DNA from: Muricea muricata
Taxonomy: Eukaryota > Cnidaria > Anthozoa > Malacalcyonacea > Plexauridae
Direction of reading: 5' to 3'
Assembly (NCBI GenBank): GCA_963855995.1
Contig: OY979716.1
Coordinates: 31,984,230-32,048,229 of the forward strand
DNA length: 64,000 bases
How positions within the stretch are numbered: the first letter of the stretch is position 1; every line of letters starts with the position of its first letter. This document shows, in pieces, positions 1-11,100 of the stretch. The translations under genes were made by a program, and so were the position numbers. A model generated the notes under the pieces. That model was not told the origin of the DNA and searched no databases. It saw nothing but the letters and a program-made list of their open reading frames with translations.

Positions 1-65
1 CAAATCCAACAACACGTTTTCCTGGTTATGCGCATGCGTTATGCTAATATATGCAAGATATAACA
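1..65 (-). repeat. 3' LTR of the Gypsy element (partial)
   Basis: Identical to 4270-4334 and preceded on the - strand by a G-rich tract (about 66-80) that fits a polypurine tract. The LTR continues to the left of the window. Confidence 0.8.
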
Positions 66-178
66 AATGCCCCCTCATAAAAAGTTCAATAATTTTAACT
101 AGTCCGGTAAACGGTGACAAAATATCAAACGTCTATAACCCTGATCAAGATAGTAAAAGTTTCATGCAAGTGTACTGT

Positions 179-1890
179 TCAATAATATCTTAGAGGTGGT
201 TTTCTTTCTCGTCCTGGATACCTCCTGACCGTATCATCTGAAGGAGTTTTTACAGATGGGTTTTCCCAGTTGTCGTTGTTTTTAAGGCTTGGCTGTTCAT
301 TCAGTCTAGGTTCCACTATAGGGATACTGACCTCTGTTTCTGTTTCCTCGCTCTCGTGGGCTTTATGCTCCTGAGTAAATGTAGCTTCGGCTCTTGTTGG
401 GTCGATGTCAGGGGCAGTTTCGGGAAGTACAGGGGAAAATAAGTCTCGTTCGGGTTGTTGATGTTCTGACTGCTTTGACTCTGTGTACTGAGCTGTGGGT
501 ATATATCGTGGGCGTAACTGTTCTTCGTGGCGTTTCCACACTACATCGCCAACTTGAACATCATAGTTTCTCGGACTGACCGTACCCGTTACCACTCCAG
601 GTATCCATTTTGCCCCCTTTCCAAAGTTACGTACGAATACAGCTTGTTTCTGTGTATATTTCGGTTTGTTGTCCAGATTGTCCTCATGGGTTGCTCTGTA
701 AGTTAACAACAGTCTGTCTAGCTTTGTTTGCAACGATTCACCTGTTTCTCCCATCTTAGATAGTTTATCCTTAAAATCTTCAACATAACGTTCTGCTAGT
801 CCATTTGTTGCTGGATGTCCGGGTGCTGTAGTGGTATGATGGATATCATTATCGTCCAGAAATTTCTGGAACTCCGTACTGGTAAACTGACTGCCATTAT
901 CAGTTACAATATGTTCGGGTAGCCCCAAAGAATTGAAAACATGTCGTAATGCTGAAATAGTAGTAGCCGAGGTAGCATGGGACATAGGTACCACTTCTAA
1001 GTACTTGGAATAATCGTCAACAATGACTAGGAACATCCTCCCTAGATAGGGCCCTGCAAAGTCTAGGTGAAGGCGTTTCCATGGGCCCCCTGGCCATGAC
1101 CATGAAGCTGGTTGTGAAGAAGCTGGGGTCTTGGCTGCTTCTTGACAAGAAGTGCATGCTTTAACTGTTTCTTCAATTTCTTTGTCGAGCTTAGGCCACC
1201 ACATATACTTACGAGCTAACTGTTTCATTTTCACCATCCCTAAGTGCTCCGCGTGTAGATCCTTGAGTAAAATTCCACGTAATGAGTCGGGAATAACCAC
1301 TCGTGAATCCCATAAGAGAATACCTTCCTCCGTAGCTAGTTCCAATCTCTTGCTAAAATAGGGTTGGAGTTCTGATTCGGGTTTATCTGGCCAACCACTC
1401 TTGGTGTAATGTAGCACTTTACTTAAAACTTTATCCTTCTTGGTTTCGATAGCAACCATGCTAGAGTTAACAATTTGTTCTCCCTCAATAAACATCACGT
1501 TTACAGTTACCTGTTCAGTGGTTGAGGGTTTGCCTTTAACAGGTTTTCTGGATAGGAAATCTGCATATACATTATCTTTACCTGAAATAAATTGTATGGT
1601 GTAATTATAAGCAGCCAAGAGCAGGGACCACCGTTTAATTCGGGCTGAAGCTAATTGGGGAACCGGTTTATGTTCTCCTAGCAGTGTGATCAAAGGCTTG
1701 TGATCTGTGAGGAGCCTGAAATGTCTTCCGAGTAAGTATTGGCGGAACTTAGTAACACCAAACACAATTGCCAGTGATTCCCGTTCAATTTGAGAGTAGT
1801 TCTGTTCAGCCTGACTCAAAGTTCTAGATGCGTAGGCAACTGGTTCTAATGAACCATCTGCTCCGGGCTGAAGTAAGACTGCACCCATCA
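179..1890 (-). pseudogene. pol: Gypsy RNase H and integrase segment
   Basis: The frame picks up after the short deletion and runs to TGA at 179-181. It contains the remainder of RNase H (GAVLLQPGADGS, then LLTDHKPL), a linker, the integrase HHCC zinc domain (HAEHLG ... CTSCQ) and the integrase core. The core shows the D,D,E triad in LDFAGP, TDNGSQF and NGLAERYVEDF. Downstream, the block that normally carries a Pro-x-Glu-Leu-Leu-type motif is absent: the text goes from LLLTYRATHEDN directly to NKPKYTQKQAVFVRNFG, which suggests an in-frame deletion. The tail after about 600 is a chromodomain-less, Pro/Glu-rich C terminus. The element resembles the K02A2.6-like Gypsy group common in invertebrates (inference). 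Confidence 0.88.
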
Positions 1891-2678
1891 CACTGAAGGA
1901 CCAGTTCTGCCTCAGGGTTGTAATGTCGCAATACTGAATCCGAACACAGCGCAGATTTAATGTTCGCAAAAGCATTTTGCTCGGACTTTCCCCATTTCCA
2001 TGGTGTTCCCTTGCGTAGTAACTTATACAGGGGAAACAAAATCTCGGCAAAACCAGGTACGAACTTACGTAAAAAGTTAGCAGTACCAATAAATGACTGA
2101 AGTTCCGAAACATTGACCGGTGGTGCTGCATTCTGGATGGCTTTTACTTTCTCCTGTGTAGGGGAAATTCCAACTCCGGAAATGGTCATTCCAAGGTACA
2201 CAACTTGACCAAGCATGAAGTGAAACTTTTCTCGTTTCAGCTTAAGACCGCACTCCTGTAATCTCTGCAACACTCTGTGCAAATTCTCCAGGTGGATTTC
2301 ATCAGTTTCACCCGTTACAAGAATATCATCAATACGTACACAACAACCTGGGAGACCTTTCAACACACTTTCGATTGTACGTTGAAATATTGATACTGCA
2401 CTGTTTACCCCGTAAACAAGACGTTTGTATTGGTATAGTCCATGGTGGGTATTTATTGTTGTATACTTTCTACTCTCGGGAGTAAGTTCCAGTTGGTGAT
2501 ATGCCTGGGAAAGGTCCAGCTTTGTATATTTCTGCCCGCCTGACAATTTGCTCAGCAAGTCCTCTAATGTAGGTACTGGGTATTGTTCCAAATTAGAATG
2601 TTGGTTTATGGTAACTGAGTAATCTCCACAGATTCTCATGTCCCCATTTGGCTTGATTACAGGGACAGTAGGTGAGGC
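1881..2678 (-). pseudogene. pol: Gypsy reverse transcriptase segment
   Basis: This continues the gag-pro frame after the TGA at 2679-2681. It shows the reverse-transcriptase core: the TKLDLSQAYHQL block, the QYKRLVYGV block and the catalytic block RIDDILVTG. The usual catalytic box of Ty3/Gypsy is Y/F-x-DD, and here Arg-Ile precedes the two Asp. After the connection region the frame reaches the first RNase H aspartate (LQCD) and is then lost at about 1880-1890. Compared with the expected spacing, a short piece that includes the next part of RNase H is missing, and reading moves to another frame. It cannot give active enzyme. Confidence 0.88.
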
Positions 2679-4157
2679 TCACTCAGAATGTTCCACTTTC
2701 TCGATAATATCCTCAGCCACTAACTTCTCTAATGCCTCCTCATATTTCTTTCGAATTGCAAAAGGTACCACCCGGGGTTTCACAAATACAGGGTTGTCGT
2801 CCTTTACTCTCAGTGACACTTGAACACCCTTGAGCTTTCCCACTGTACTATTATCAAAAAGCTCCGGGTACTGTTGTATAATATCTGCAGCTGTGGTTGG
2901 GATCACACTAAAAATGTTTTGCCAGGGTAGTGTAAATTTGGCCATCATGTCTCGCCCTAGCAATGATGGGCCCTCCACCACCCGAATTGTGAGGTCACTA
3001 ACCTGATCTCCCACTTGGATGCTCATCACCTTTTCCCCGAGACACTTAATAACATTTCCTGTATAGCTTTTGAGTACCACTGTAGCTGGTTTTAAGGTGT
3101 CTGTCGTATCCCCTATTTTAAGAAAGTCTCTCGCATTTAGTAAGGTTACAGAACTCCCTGTGTCAATTTCCATTGGAATCTCCTGTCCTTTGATTGTCAC
3201 TCCTAATTTGTATACTGGAAAAGTATTAGACGAATCTCCTGTAGAGTGCACACTTTTCATGTAGACTGTAGGCATATTTGACAATGGTTCCTCATCTGAA
3301 GAGCTGTCAGCATCATTTGTAGCTGTAATTTGATGGGTTTTCGTACTTATACCCTTCTTTTCTCTATTCTTTTTTGTAAAACAGACTTTTGCCAAGTGTC
3401 CAGTTTTTCTACAGTAATTACATGTAGAACTGATATGGGCACACTTGTTAGCCATATGCTGTGTAGACCCACACCTGAAACATTTTTTCTCTTCTGTATT
3501 GCCCTTGTTAGTAGACTGCTTATTGTTATTCCAAGCTTGTTGCTGGTTAATACCATGAACCAATTGGCTTTTCCCGGGTTCTTCATTAAGTGGGAACTGC
3601 CTAGACTCTTTCTCTGCCAACTCATGCGCCCGAGCCACTTTAAGTGCTTGATCAAATGTCCTGTCTTCAGAAAGCAGTTTCTTTCTAGTAGATTGACTAC
3701 GTACACCCCCAACAAACTGATCTCTCAAAGCCCTGGTAAGATACTGTCCAAAATTACAGTTTACCGCCAGGCGCTTTAGTTTGTTTGCATACTCGGTAAC
3801 ACTTTCATTCTCGCTTTGTACCGTGTGATGAAAACGATAGGTCTCTGCAACTTCAAGTACTTTCGGTTTGTAGAAGCCTTTTAGAATCTCTGTGAGCTCT
3901 TCGTAAGTCTTGTCAGCCGGTAAATCTGGAAGACAAAGGTCCTTGAGGGTACTGTATGTCTTTTTCCCAATCACTGAGATCGTAACCGCGACTTTCTTTT
4001 TGTCTGCAGCCCGTCTATCGGCTTCCCCTGCGTCTTCTGCCACTTGACCAATGTTGTTTGCAATGAAATATGAATTCAGTCGTTCGCTGTAATCCGCAAA
4101 ATCTGAGCCATCAAATGGCTCTAAAATGCCCAAGTGTGTAGTAAATTGCTGTGCCAT
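2679..4157 (-). pseudogene. gag-pro: Gypsy gag-protease and start of reverse transcriptase
   Basis: An open frame of about 492 codons starts at the ATG at 4155-4157 (MAQQFTTHLG), 24 bases inside the LTR boundary. The N-terminal 200 residues are a retrotransposon Gag-like helical region. Two CCHC zinc knuckles lie around residues 226-259 (CFRCGSTQHMANKC and CNYCRKTGHLAKVC) and would bind RNA. The aspartic protease has its catalytic DTGS near residue 332. The frame then enters the N-terminal part of reverse transcriptase and stops at TGA 2679-2681. The same frame continues directly beyond that stop with reverse-transcriptase sequence, so the stop is a nonsense mutation inside one gag-pol frame. 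An upstream in-frame extension to 4304 lies in the LTR and is not counted. Confidence 0.88.
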
Positions 4158-4181
4158 AGATTTAAATCCTCGTCGCCAGTT

Positions 4182-4334
4182 TGTAGTGTAGGTGTCCTTT
4201 CGTGTAGCCGAATAAAATGAATCGCAAGTCGTATAAACTAAAACCTTTAAAATATAGCAATAATGGCGGCAAATCCAACAACACGTTTTCCTGGTTATGC
4301 GCATGCGTTATGCTAATATATGCAAGATATAACA
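4182..4334 (-). repeat. 5' LTR of the Gypsy element
   Basis: About 153 bp. On the - strand it begins TGTTATATCTTGC and ends near CTACA, just before the primer-binding-like TGGCGACGAGG. Its outer 65 bases are repeated exactly at 1-65. The inner boundary is set by the TG...CA rule and the primer-binding position, because the rest of the partner LTR is off the window. Confidence 0.75.
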
Positions 4335-4560
4335 GGCAACAAGTAAAAAACTGACTTACCCCCCCCCCCCCCCTTTTCCAAATTTTTTTCATTTCATATA
4401 ACATTTTGTGAGAAAAAATTTTTGAAATACTTATTTCAAAATGTGCCCAGCGAAAGCCCATATCCCTCACGCGATGTTTACGGATTTAAAAACCACAAAA
4501 AGTTAGTTGCTAAAATACAAAACAATAGATACTCCGAAGATCGATAACATATTGAAATTT

Positions 4561-4601
4561 ATTTCGACGTTTCGACTAAACTATAGTCATCATCAGGAAA
4601 T
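4561..4601 (-). ncRNA. Candidate small hammerhead ribozyme (left arm)
   Basis: On the - strand the core CTGATGA is followed by a hairpin (GACTA, loop, TAGTC) and then GAAACGTC. Stem I can form between ATTTC just before the core and GAAAT just after the GTC cleavage position. Stem III is reduced to the self-complementary ACGT, as in the small hammerhead variants described with Penelope-like elements, which act as dimers. One extra U sits between the core and stem II. This call is by eye only; cleavage is not shown. Confidence 0.55.
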
Positions 4602-4983
4602 GAATGATGATGATATTACATATACGTACAATTATATAGTGAAGTAACAAGATATGATTAGTTAAAAATTAATAGATCTTTAGAAGAAGATCTTTAGTTC
4701 CATGGTTAAGTGACGGTTTCAATCTATTTATAGCAATAGACTCTTGAAAAAGTATTAGAGACCAGTGTTTTGATTTGTCAATTATTTTAGTTTTAGTAAA
4801 TATTAAATCTGTTAGTGAGCATAAAGCTAAAGCCAAAAACGCTTCTAAAGCTTCTAAAGATCGCTTCTAAAGCTTCTAAAGCTTCTAACGCATCTAAAGC
4901 TTCAAAAGATCTATTAATTTTTAACTAATCATACCTTGTTACTTCACTATATAATTGTACGTATATGTAATATCATCATCATT

Positions 4984-5024
4984 CATCCTGATAATGACTA
5001 TAGTTTGGTCGAAACGTCGAAATA
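4984..5024 (+). ncRNA. Decayed hammerhead-like motif (right arm)
   Basis: This is the inverted partner of the left-arm motif. Stem II and the GAAACGTCGAAAT part are kept, but the core reads CTGATAA instead of CTGATGA and the 5' side of stem I no longer matches well. It is probably inactive. Confidence 0.45.
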
Positions 5025-5074
5025 AATTTTCAATATGTTATCGATCTTCGGAGTATCTATTGTTTTGTATTTTA

Positions 5075-6602
5075 TCAATATACTCAGTGGTTCCCGTAAT
5101 TTTTAGTTGCTAAATTCTTCAACCTTTTTGGATTTAGTTCAATAGTTTCCGAGATATATTTGGCGCTAAACATGAAAAAAATTCCGTGGTACTGCTTGAG
5201 GGACTGGGACTCAGGAACGCGCTTTGTGTAAATTACTAAAAAGTAATTTGTCTTTCCGCTCCGCGTACGATAATTTAAAACGCAAGTATTTGGAAGTTAA
5301 AACGCTCTGTCTAGCTCATAATCGTGGTATAATGCTGACAATGACTCCTATGGTAGTCAAGTGTATCAAATTGAAGACGAAACAGCGGGAAAGATGCGTA
5401 TGAGACTATGAGAGGAGGACGAATTCCTTGACAATACGGGCAAATAAAACGTTGGCTGGGGTTAGGGTTACGATTAGGGTTAGGGTTAGGGCTTGGATTA
5501 AGATTTATATTCGCCATACTGAGAACATCGAACTATTGCCCATGGTCGAAGTGTCGAAAGTTGGTTGTAATTATTGGAACTATAAGTATTGGAGTTGTCA
5601 AGCGTGGTAATCAGTAATTCTATTAGGCTACAGCGTTCTGATCGTTCTGTTCGGGCCTGCAGTGGCGTGTTGGCTATTAGCCGCTGCCGTAGTCCAAAGG
5701 TCACTTTTAAATGGAAAGAATTTTGACAAGGGAAATTTAGCAATTAGCATTCAAAGAGAAAAGTTATTTTGCCAGAATTGTATTAGTATTTACTACTTAA
5801 AATGAAAAATGGTACAATAAACTAAATCAATTGTAAAAATAAAATAAAATATGTAAGTAACCTTCTGCCTCACAAATTTTTATTTTTAACTTTTTATATT
5901 GTAATCTGAAGTGGAAACACGAAATGGGAAACCCAGTGATCCTGCTGAACTCATAGAATCGTTCCTTAATAACAGGAATTTTCTTAAATTTTCTTGAAGA
6001 CATTCCATTTTCATTATTTTCGAGTTCCAAAAATGAACCATTACAGCTCGAACGGGCAGATTGAGACCACTTTGGCATTTTTTATCACAAAAATGCAGCC
6101 TGAAGCATATATTCATAGCTATTTTAATTTTTAAAGACCATGTAAATCCATTCCGTGCTTGACCCAGCTACCTTGCAGGGCGCAAGTACTACCTTGCACC
6201 TTCAATTCCACCCTGAAAGTCCCACATAGCAGTCCCTGGTACTTGTAAAACCTCCACAAATGTAAATATTAGTCACAAAAACGGAATCTTTTTTTGCTCT
6301 ATTAGTAATTTTTGCCTCATCACACAGTGAAATCTTTTCAATGTATCTCGCTTTAACATTGGGTTCCAGTTTGTAAAAATAACCTGAGAAGGAACAAGAA
6401 GTGGTTGAAGATGTTGACCAGTGATGGGCGCGGGACATCAACACGCGTTTCTGGAAGTCAAACACGCGCGTCTGGAAGTCAAGTTTGGCTTCAAATTTTG
6501 CGTGCGGATTTATACGAAGGTAGCCTTTCAGTTATATTGAGTTCACAGATGGCTAACACTGATTGGCCTGATTTAAAATTTTGTCTTGATTGATTAATCA
6601 CG
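5075..6602. other. Intergenic stretch with a telomere-like tract
   Basis: No gene was recognised. A short array of TTAGGG-type units lies at 5459-5492. Its right flank (TTTATATTCGCCA and onwards) recurs at about 30230-30300, so the array sits inside a dispersed repeat rather than at a chromosome end. The remainder is AT-rich unique-looking sequence. Confidence 0.6.
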
Positions 6603-6842
6603 AATAGACCATACCCATAATGACGTCATTTAGTAGTTAAGCATGTAAAACTATTTGAATATGCCAATATAATTGAATGGTTTAAGTAACAAAAAGATTA
6701 TTTGTTAAATAAATATGTTAAATTATTTGTTTCATTTAATGTTCTGGACAAATAAAGACCTAAAAAAATTAACAATTTTGCCATGTTTAAATAGTTTTAC
6801 TCGCTTAACTACTACATGACGTCATTATGGCTATGGTCTATT
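6603..6842. mobile_element. MITE with ~55 bp terminal inverted repeats
   Basis: The left end reads AATAGACCATACCCATAATG and continues through TGACGTCAT. The right end is its near-perfect complement, ending GGCTATGGTCTATT. The AT-rich centre has no coding potential. It is a non-autonomous inverted-repeat element of unassigned family. Confidence 0.75.
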
Positions 6843-7120
6843 GACTGCAAATATCTAAATTTGCTTTTTGCACCACACTGATATTCTATATTTTTGCAAA
6901 AAGATTTGGCAACTTTCACAACCAACCAAGGGCGGTCATTCATGATCTCAAGAATATGACGGACTATTAGGAGTAGCAAACACTTAAGGCATCCAAAAAG
7001 GCGAGAACTGAGACGAAAACGACTGCCACAAGACTCTTGAAGAGAGATTAATTCTGGGAAAATACAGAGAAGCGCCAAGAATTGACTATGGCGTGAAACA
7101 CAAGGCAAGTTTACTGATAA

Positions 7121-7464
7121 GGGATCATTCATTATTTATGGCCCGGGGTGGGCTGGTAAAAATTTAGGGGGGGCATCCAAAATTTTAGGCAATTTGGGGG
7201 GGGGTCATAAAAAATATGCCAGTAGGTTGGGGGGGGGGGGTATCACCTGCTATTGAATAATTTGTTCAGTGATATGTTCATCAAAGCTAATATTTATTAT
7301 AAATGTAAATACGAAATGGCGGGCTAGTTTAATATATATTTGTATTGTCATCAAGGGGGGGTCATGGATTTTTTGTTTTTTAAATAAGAGGGGTCAAGAA
7401 GTTTCTTTTTGGTTTATGATAGATATTACCAGCCCACCCCCGGCCATAAATAATGAATGGTCCC
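7121..7464. mobile_element. MITE with ~40 bp inverted repeats and poly-G tracts
   Basis: The left end GGGATCATTCATTATTTATG, followed by GGCCCGGGGTGGGCTGG, is mirrored at the right end by CCAGCCCACCCCCGGCC and a complement of the first block. Inside are several G-runs of 7-13 bases. No coding sequence. Confidence 0.72.
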
Positions 7465-7518
7465 TAATGCATATTTATTCTAGTGTTTTAATGCTTTATA
7501 AAGGCCGGCGTAGCCGTA

Positions 7519-7797
7519 CCACAGAGTACTACACAGAGGGCTCACTTCATTTATTTTCCTATGATTTTTGCGTAACGGCCTTTTGCTCAAACGTGCGCTA
7601 AAGTGGTCACCCCCCTGAAAAATTCAAAATAGCCGCAAAGTTCAGAGCCTTTTGAGTTTGTCAGGGGAGTGAATGCCTCTATGCACTTGCTGGGATAAAA
7701 TTCTTAGCAAGTGCATCGAGGCATTCATCCCCCTGACAACTACCAATCCGCGTTATGCTTTTTTCGTCGAGTGAGCCCTCTGTGTAGTACTCTGTGG
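7519..7797. repeat. Nested inverted repeat
   Basis: The outer arms are CCACAGAGTACTACACAGAG (left) and its complement (right, ending CTCTGTGTAGTACTCTGTGG). A second hairpin inside, near 7670-7730, pairs GCACTTGCTGGGATAAAAT-side sequence with GCAAGTGCATCGAGGCATTC-side sequence. Probably a miniature element. Confidence 0.65.
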
Positions 7798-8185
7798 CCG
7801 TACTTCTCCATGCCAGTCTATTCACTGTTTAAATTAAGTTTATGTTTTGTAAATGCAAGACTGTCTTCTTATTACTGTATTTCAAAATATTGACGAACTT
7901 TACATCTAAAAGAGTATAAGCGAAGATACAAAATTGGCTTGAAACGGTTTTATTTCAAACTCAAAGTTTATGTAATAAAAATTTAGTTTCATAAATATTT
8001 CAAAGCGTCTAATGTAATTAATAGGTCGTATTTTATACCAAATTTAAGCTTACATTAGGCGTAATGACATACCGATGACAAATGTTGTGCAATTTAAAAA
8101 AATTGTCAATAAAACAAGGATTAAAACTGATATTTTGTCATTTTGAAAAAATATACAGAAAGAATAACAATTTCCGTGCTACCAA

Positions 8186-11100
8186 GGTAGCCCACTAATA
8201 AAAAAATGTGTATTTATTCTTGTGTTACTCTGTCAACAACTTTATTGATGCCGCGATCCAGTTCAATGCGCGGTCAGCTTGTGATGCATCAATGTTTACA
8301 TCATGTCCTAGGTAGCTCACTAATTAGTTGCTGGGGCACCTGTGCCCAGCAACTATAGGTTTCGGGTGAAATTTTCTTCTATCTCCTTCTCCAAAAAATG
8401 ATCTCTACAAAATGCAAAAAACCCACTGATCTCTATATATAGAGGTCACCCGCACAAAATTTCGCAAATTAATGGCATCAAAGTCTTCGAAAGTCCATAA
8501 AGTATATTCAAGTTATTCGTTAAATCGCGCTTCTTCTTTTGGGGGCTTTTTGAAAGAAATCCATCAAGAATATACAGAATTATGGCGAAGTTTAACTATC
8601 GAGGAGTGGATTGAATTCGAGGTGGATTCTTAATTATATAATTAAATGTTAAATTACATAGGTCAGGCATGCAGTCTTACACTTGTATTTTCGTATTCTA
8701 GTTACAACTGAACTGTTAATACATTTTAAAACTCCCATGTTCTTGTAATAAAGTTTTACATAAAAGATTTTTACCTTGTGAGAGTTGCAACTACACTATT
8801 GTTTGCATAGATTTAAAACAGGTATAAGTCAAAATTTTATGTTAATACGAGGCTGGTCTAAACTTTATGAATCTTTAATACTGGACTTGAACTTCTATAT
8901 GATTTCAGTCATATGATGATATATTTGGCTCCAGCATGAGATAGTTGCTAGTTCTTTTGTCAAAAATCACTACCAGTAACTGAACAATTGCTATGACAAA
9001 AAATAAATCCTGAACTATCTATGTTTATTATAATATTATGTTGCATATTATGTTTGCATAGTACTTGGCCATGCCTTGTAACCCCTATATCTTGACCTGT
9101 AACTGCGAAATAAGTTATATATGTGAAATTGCTATTTTAACCTGTTAAGTCATTGTGCTGTGACCATCCCTACAAACTTTACTCATTTACACTGTCTAAA
9201 TGCCAAATGACTTTGGCCATAAATTATCACAACATTTTATTCCACCAAACAATTGTACTCGGTGGGACCTTACACTTCTGTTATGTTATATTTAGTAAAA
9301 TTCAATTGCCAGACTACATAGCACAGTTCAAAATTTTTCATTCTACATTTTTCAGTCAAATGGTATATGGGGTTGTAAGTCCACACAAGTGTTGGGTGTT
9401 TCAGGACTCAGTGGTCAAATGTAAAAATTGAAATTCATCATCCAATCTGACATTTTTTCTTTCACAAAAGTCATTTTTTAAGCCATGCATGATGAAATCA
9501 GCATGACAGTTGGCAGTTATGCAACCTTGGCAGCAACAGCTGTTCTTGGAACCCTCATCAAACATTTATTTTGTTAATCTAGAGCCAGAAATGACCCTGT
9601 AACAATTTGCTAAATACGCCAGTCCTCATTTGTACTACATGCATACTGTAAAACTTCAACGAACTTGAAATTCACAAGTAAACCAAATAACTTTTAATAT
9701 TTATTGCAAAACTACAAGGAACTTCAAGTGTATACATGGACAACAATATATTCCAACAAAATATAGTTCCACATTTACATGTTTCAATAATAAATTTGTA
9801 TTGTTCTTGTCCAGAGATTGCAAGATAATATAAATATATAGAGATTTTTAATACAGTAAATAAACTTGAATGCCAGGTTGATATTAGATAAATGACTTAA
9901 AAAACATTGTTAACCTTAATTGGCTGGGAACAATTGCAAAAAATACAACATTAGGTTCCCTGGCAGGAATCGAACAGTGAGCCTGCAGCCCTATTGCATT
10001 TTTCACAGTTGTTCCTGGCTGTTTGAAGGTCTAAAACAGCAAAAATTCATTGTTTGTTAATCAACAATTTATTTTACTGAGTGCAACAAAAAATTACTTA
10101 AGTTCATATGAATAAACTTGCGTTATTCTTCTGACATTTGTCAGATATATATTATGAGGATTTATACAGGGTGTCCCAAAAAAATCCCAAACTATTGAAA
10201 TCAGCTATTGTTAGAATTTGAATGCCCAATCACTAAGCTGAAACCACTAGTGCATAAAAATTGACAAAACTCTCATAATTATTAGTATAAATTTCCAGGT
10301 GACTATTGATTTTCCTGCATTCTGATCCGTCAAGATTCATTGTCTCTGAAGTGATAATCACTCACTGGCCAGTGACTCTGGCTTTTTTTTCAATCTGCTT
10401 TCAAAAATGGCTGAAATGGCTTTTTTGGGGTTTTTTAAATTTTTACAGAGTTGTGTTGATTATTATTACACCTGGAAACTTCCCCTTCGGCTCAGTGAAT
10501 ATAGGCTTGTAATCACCTCGCCTTCGGCGACTAATTGTTAAATAGTAATATTCGGTGTTTTAGAATTTAAGAAGCATTTTTAATCCCCCTGAGCAAAAAA
10601 CGTACTTTACAAAGATATTTTAATTTTTTAAATAGCAGATTTTGATGGGTCATGGCTTTATAGGACACCCTAAAGGTCGAAATGTCGAGAGAGCACAGGG
10701 ACCGAGTTGCCCCTGTATTTCGTGTATCCCCATACATATAATAACTATCAATATCTAGCCATTCTTGGGTTGTCACATTTCTCACTCACTGCCTGGGACT
10801 GTATCTACTTCACCAAATTTAGCTAAGAGGGAGCGCGTAGCACGACAATCATTACTCTCCCTTCGGGCTCGCGTTTTAGCTAAATTTGGTGAAGCTAAGT
10901 AGATACAGTCCCAGTGAGTGAGAACTACACAAAACACAGGGGCAACTCGGTCCCAGTGCTCTCTCGATATTTCGACCTTTAGGGTATCCTATAAAGCCAT
11001 GACCAATTTTGATGTCGCTCTGATAGTAACTGGGCTCTCGTTGCACTGATCAGCCCTTATTGTATCAGTTGAAAAGCCCCTGCAACTTAACGCTCGAGTG

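Larger units (their letters stand above)
1..4334 (-). mobile_element. Ty3/Gypsy LTR retrotransposon, degenerate, 3' LTR cut by window edge
   Basis: The element reads right to left. The 65 bases at 1-65 repeat 4270-4334 in the same orientation and are the visible part of the 3' LTR; the 5' LTR is 4182-4334. The internal region is 66-4181. The sequence next to the 5' LTR on the - strand, TGGCGACGAGGAT, looks like the primer-binding zone common in animal Gypsy elements. A purine-rich tract (about 66-80) lies next to the 3' LTR. Gene order is gag, protease, reverse transcriptase, RNase H, integrase, which defines Ty3/Gypsy. One in-frame stop, one small deletion with frameshift and an integrase-region gap show that this copy is dead. 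No target-site duplication can be read because the left end is outside the window. Confidence 0.93.
4511..5074. mobile_element. Foldback element with ~165 bp inverted arms carrying hammerhead-like motifs
   Basis: The left arm (4511 to about 4676) and right arm (about 4907-5074) are inverted copies. The outer ends are TAAAATACAAAACAATAG and its complement. The middle holds a short CTTCTAAAG-type repeat (about 4830-4905). Each arm, read outwards, carries the small hammerhead-ribozyme-like motif annotated separately. Such motifs are known from terminal repeats of Penelope-like retroelements, so this may be a rearranged Penelope-derived or non-autonomous element. No reverse transcriptase or GIY-YIG frame is present. 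Confidence 0.75.

Noticed and set aside
3330-3779. 149-codon frame on the + strand
   Set aside because: It is the antisense shadow of the Gypsy gag gene.
5428-5610. 60-codon frame through the telomere-like tract
   Set aside because: TTAGGG repeats on this strand lack frequent stops in some frames, so the frame is a by-product.
10157-10200. CAGGGTGTCCCAAAAAAATC, a Tc1/mariner-like end
   Set aside because: No inverted partner with TA at a sensible distance was found; a fragment at most.
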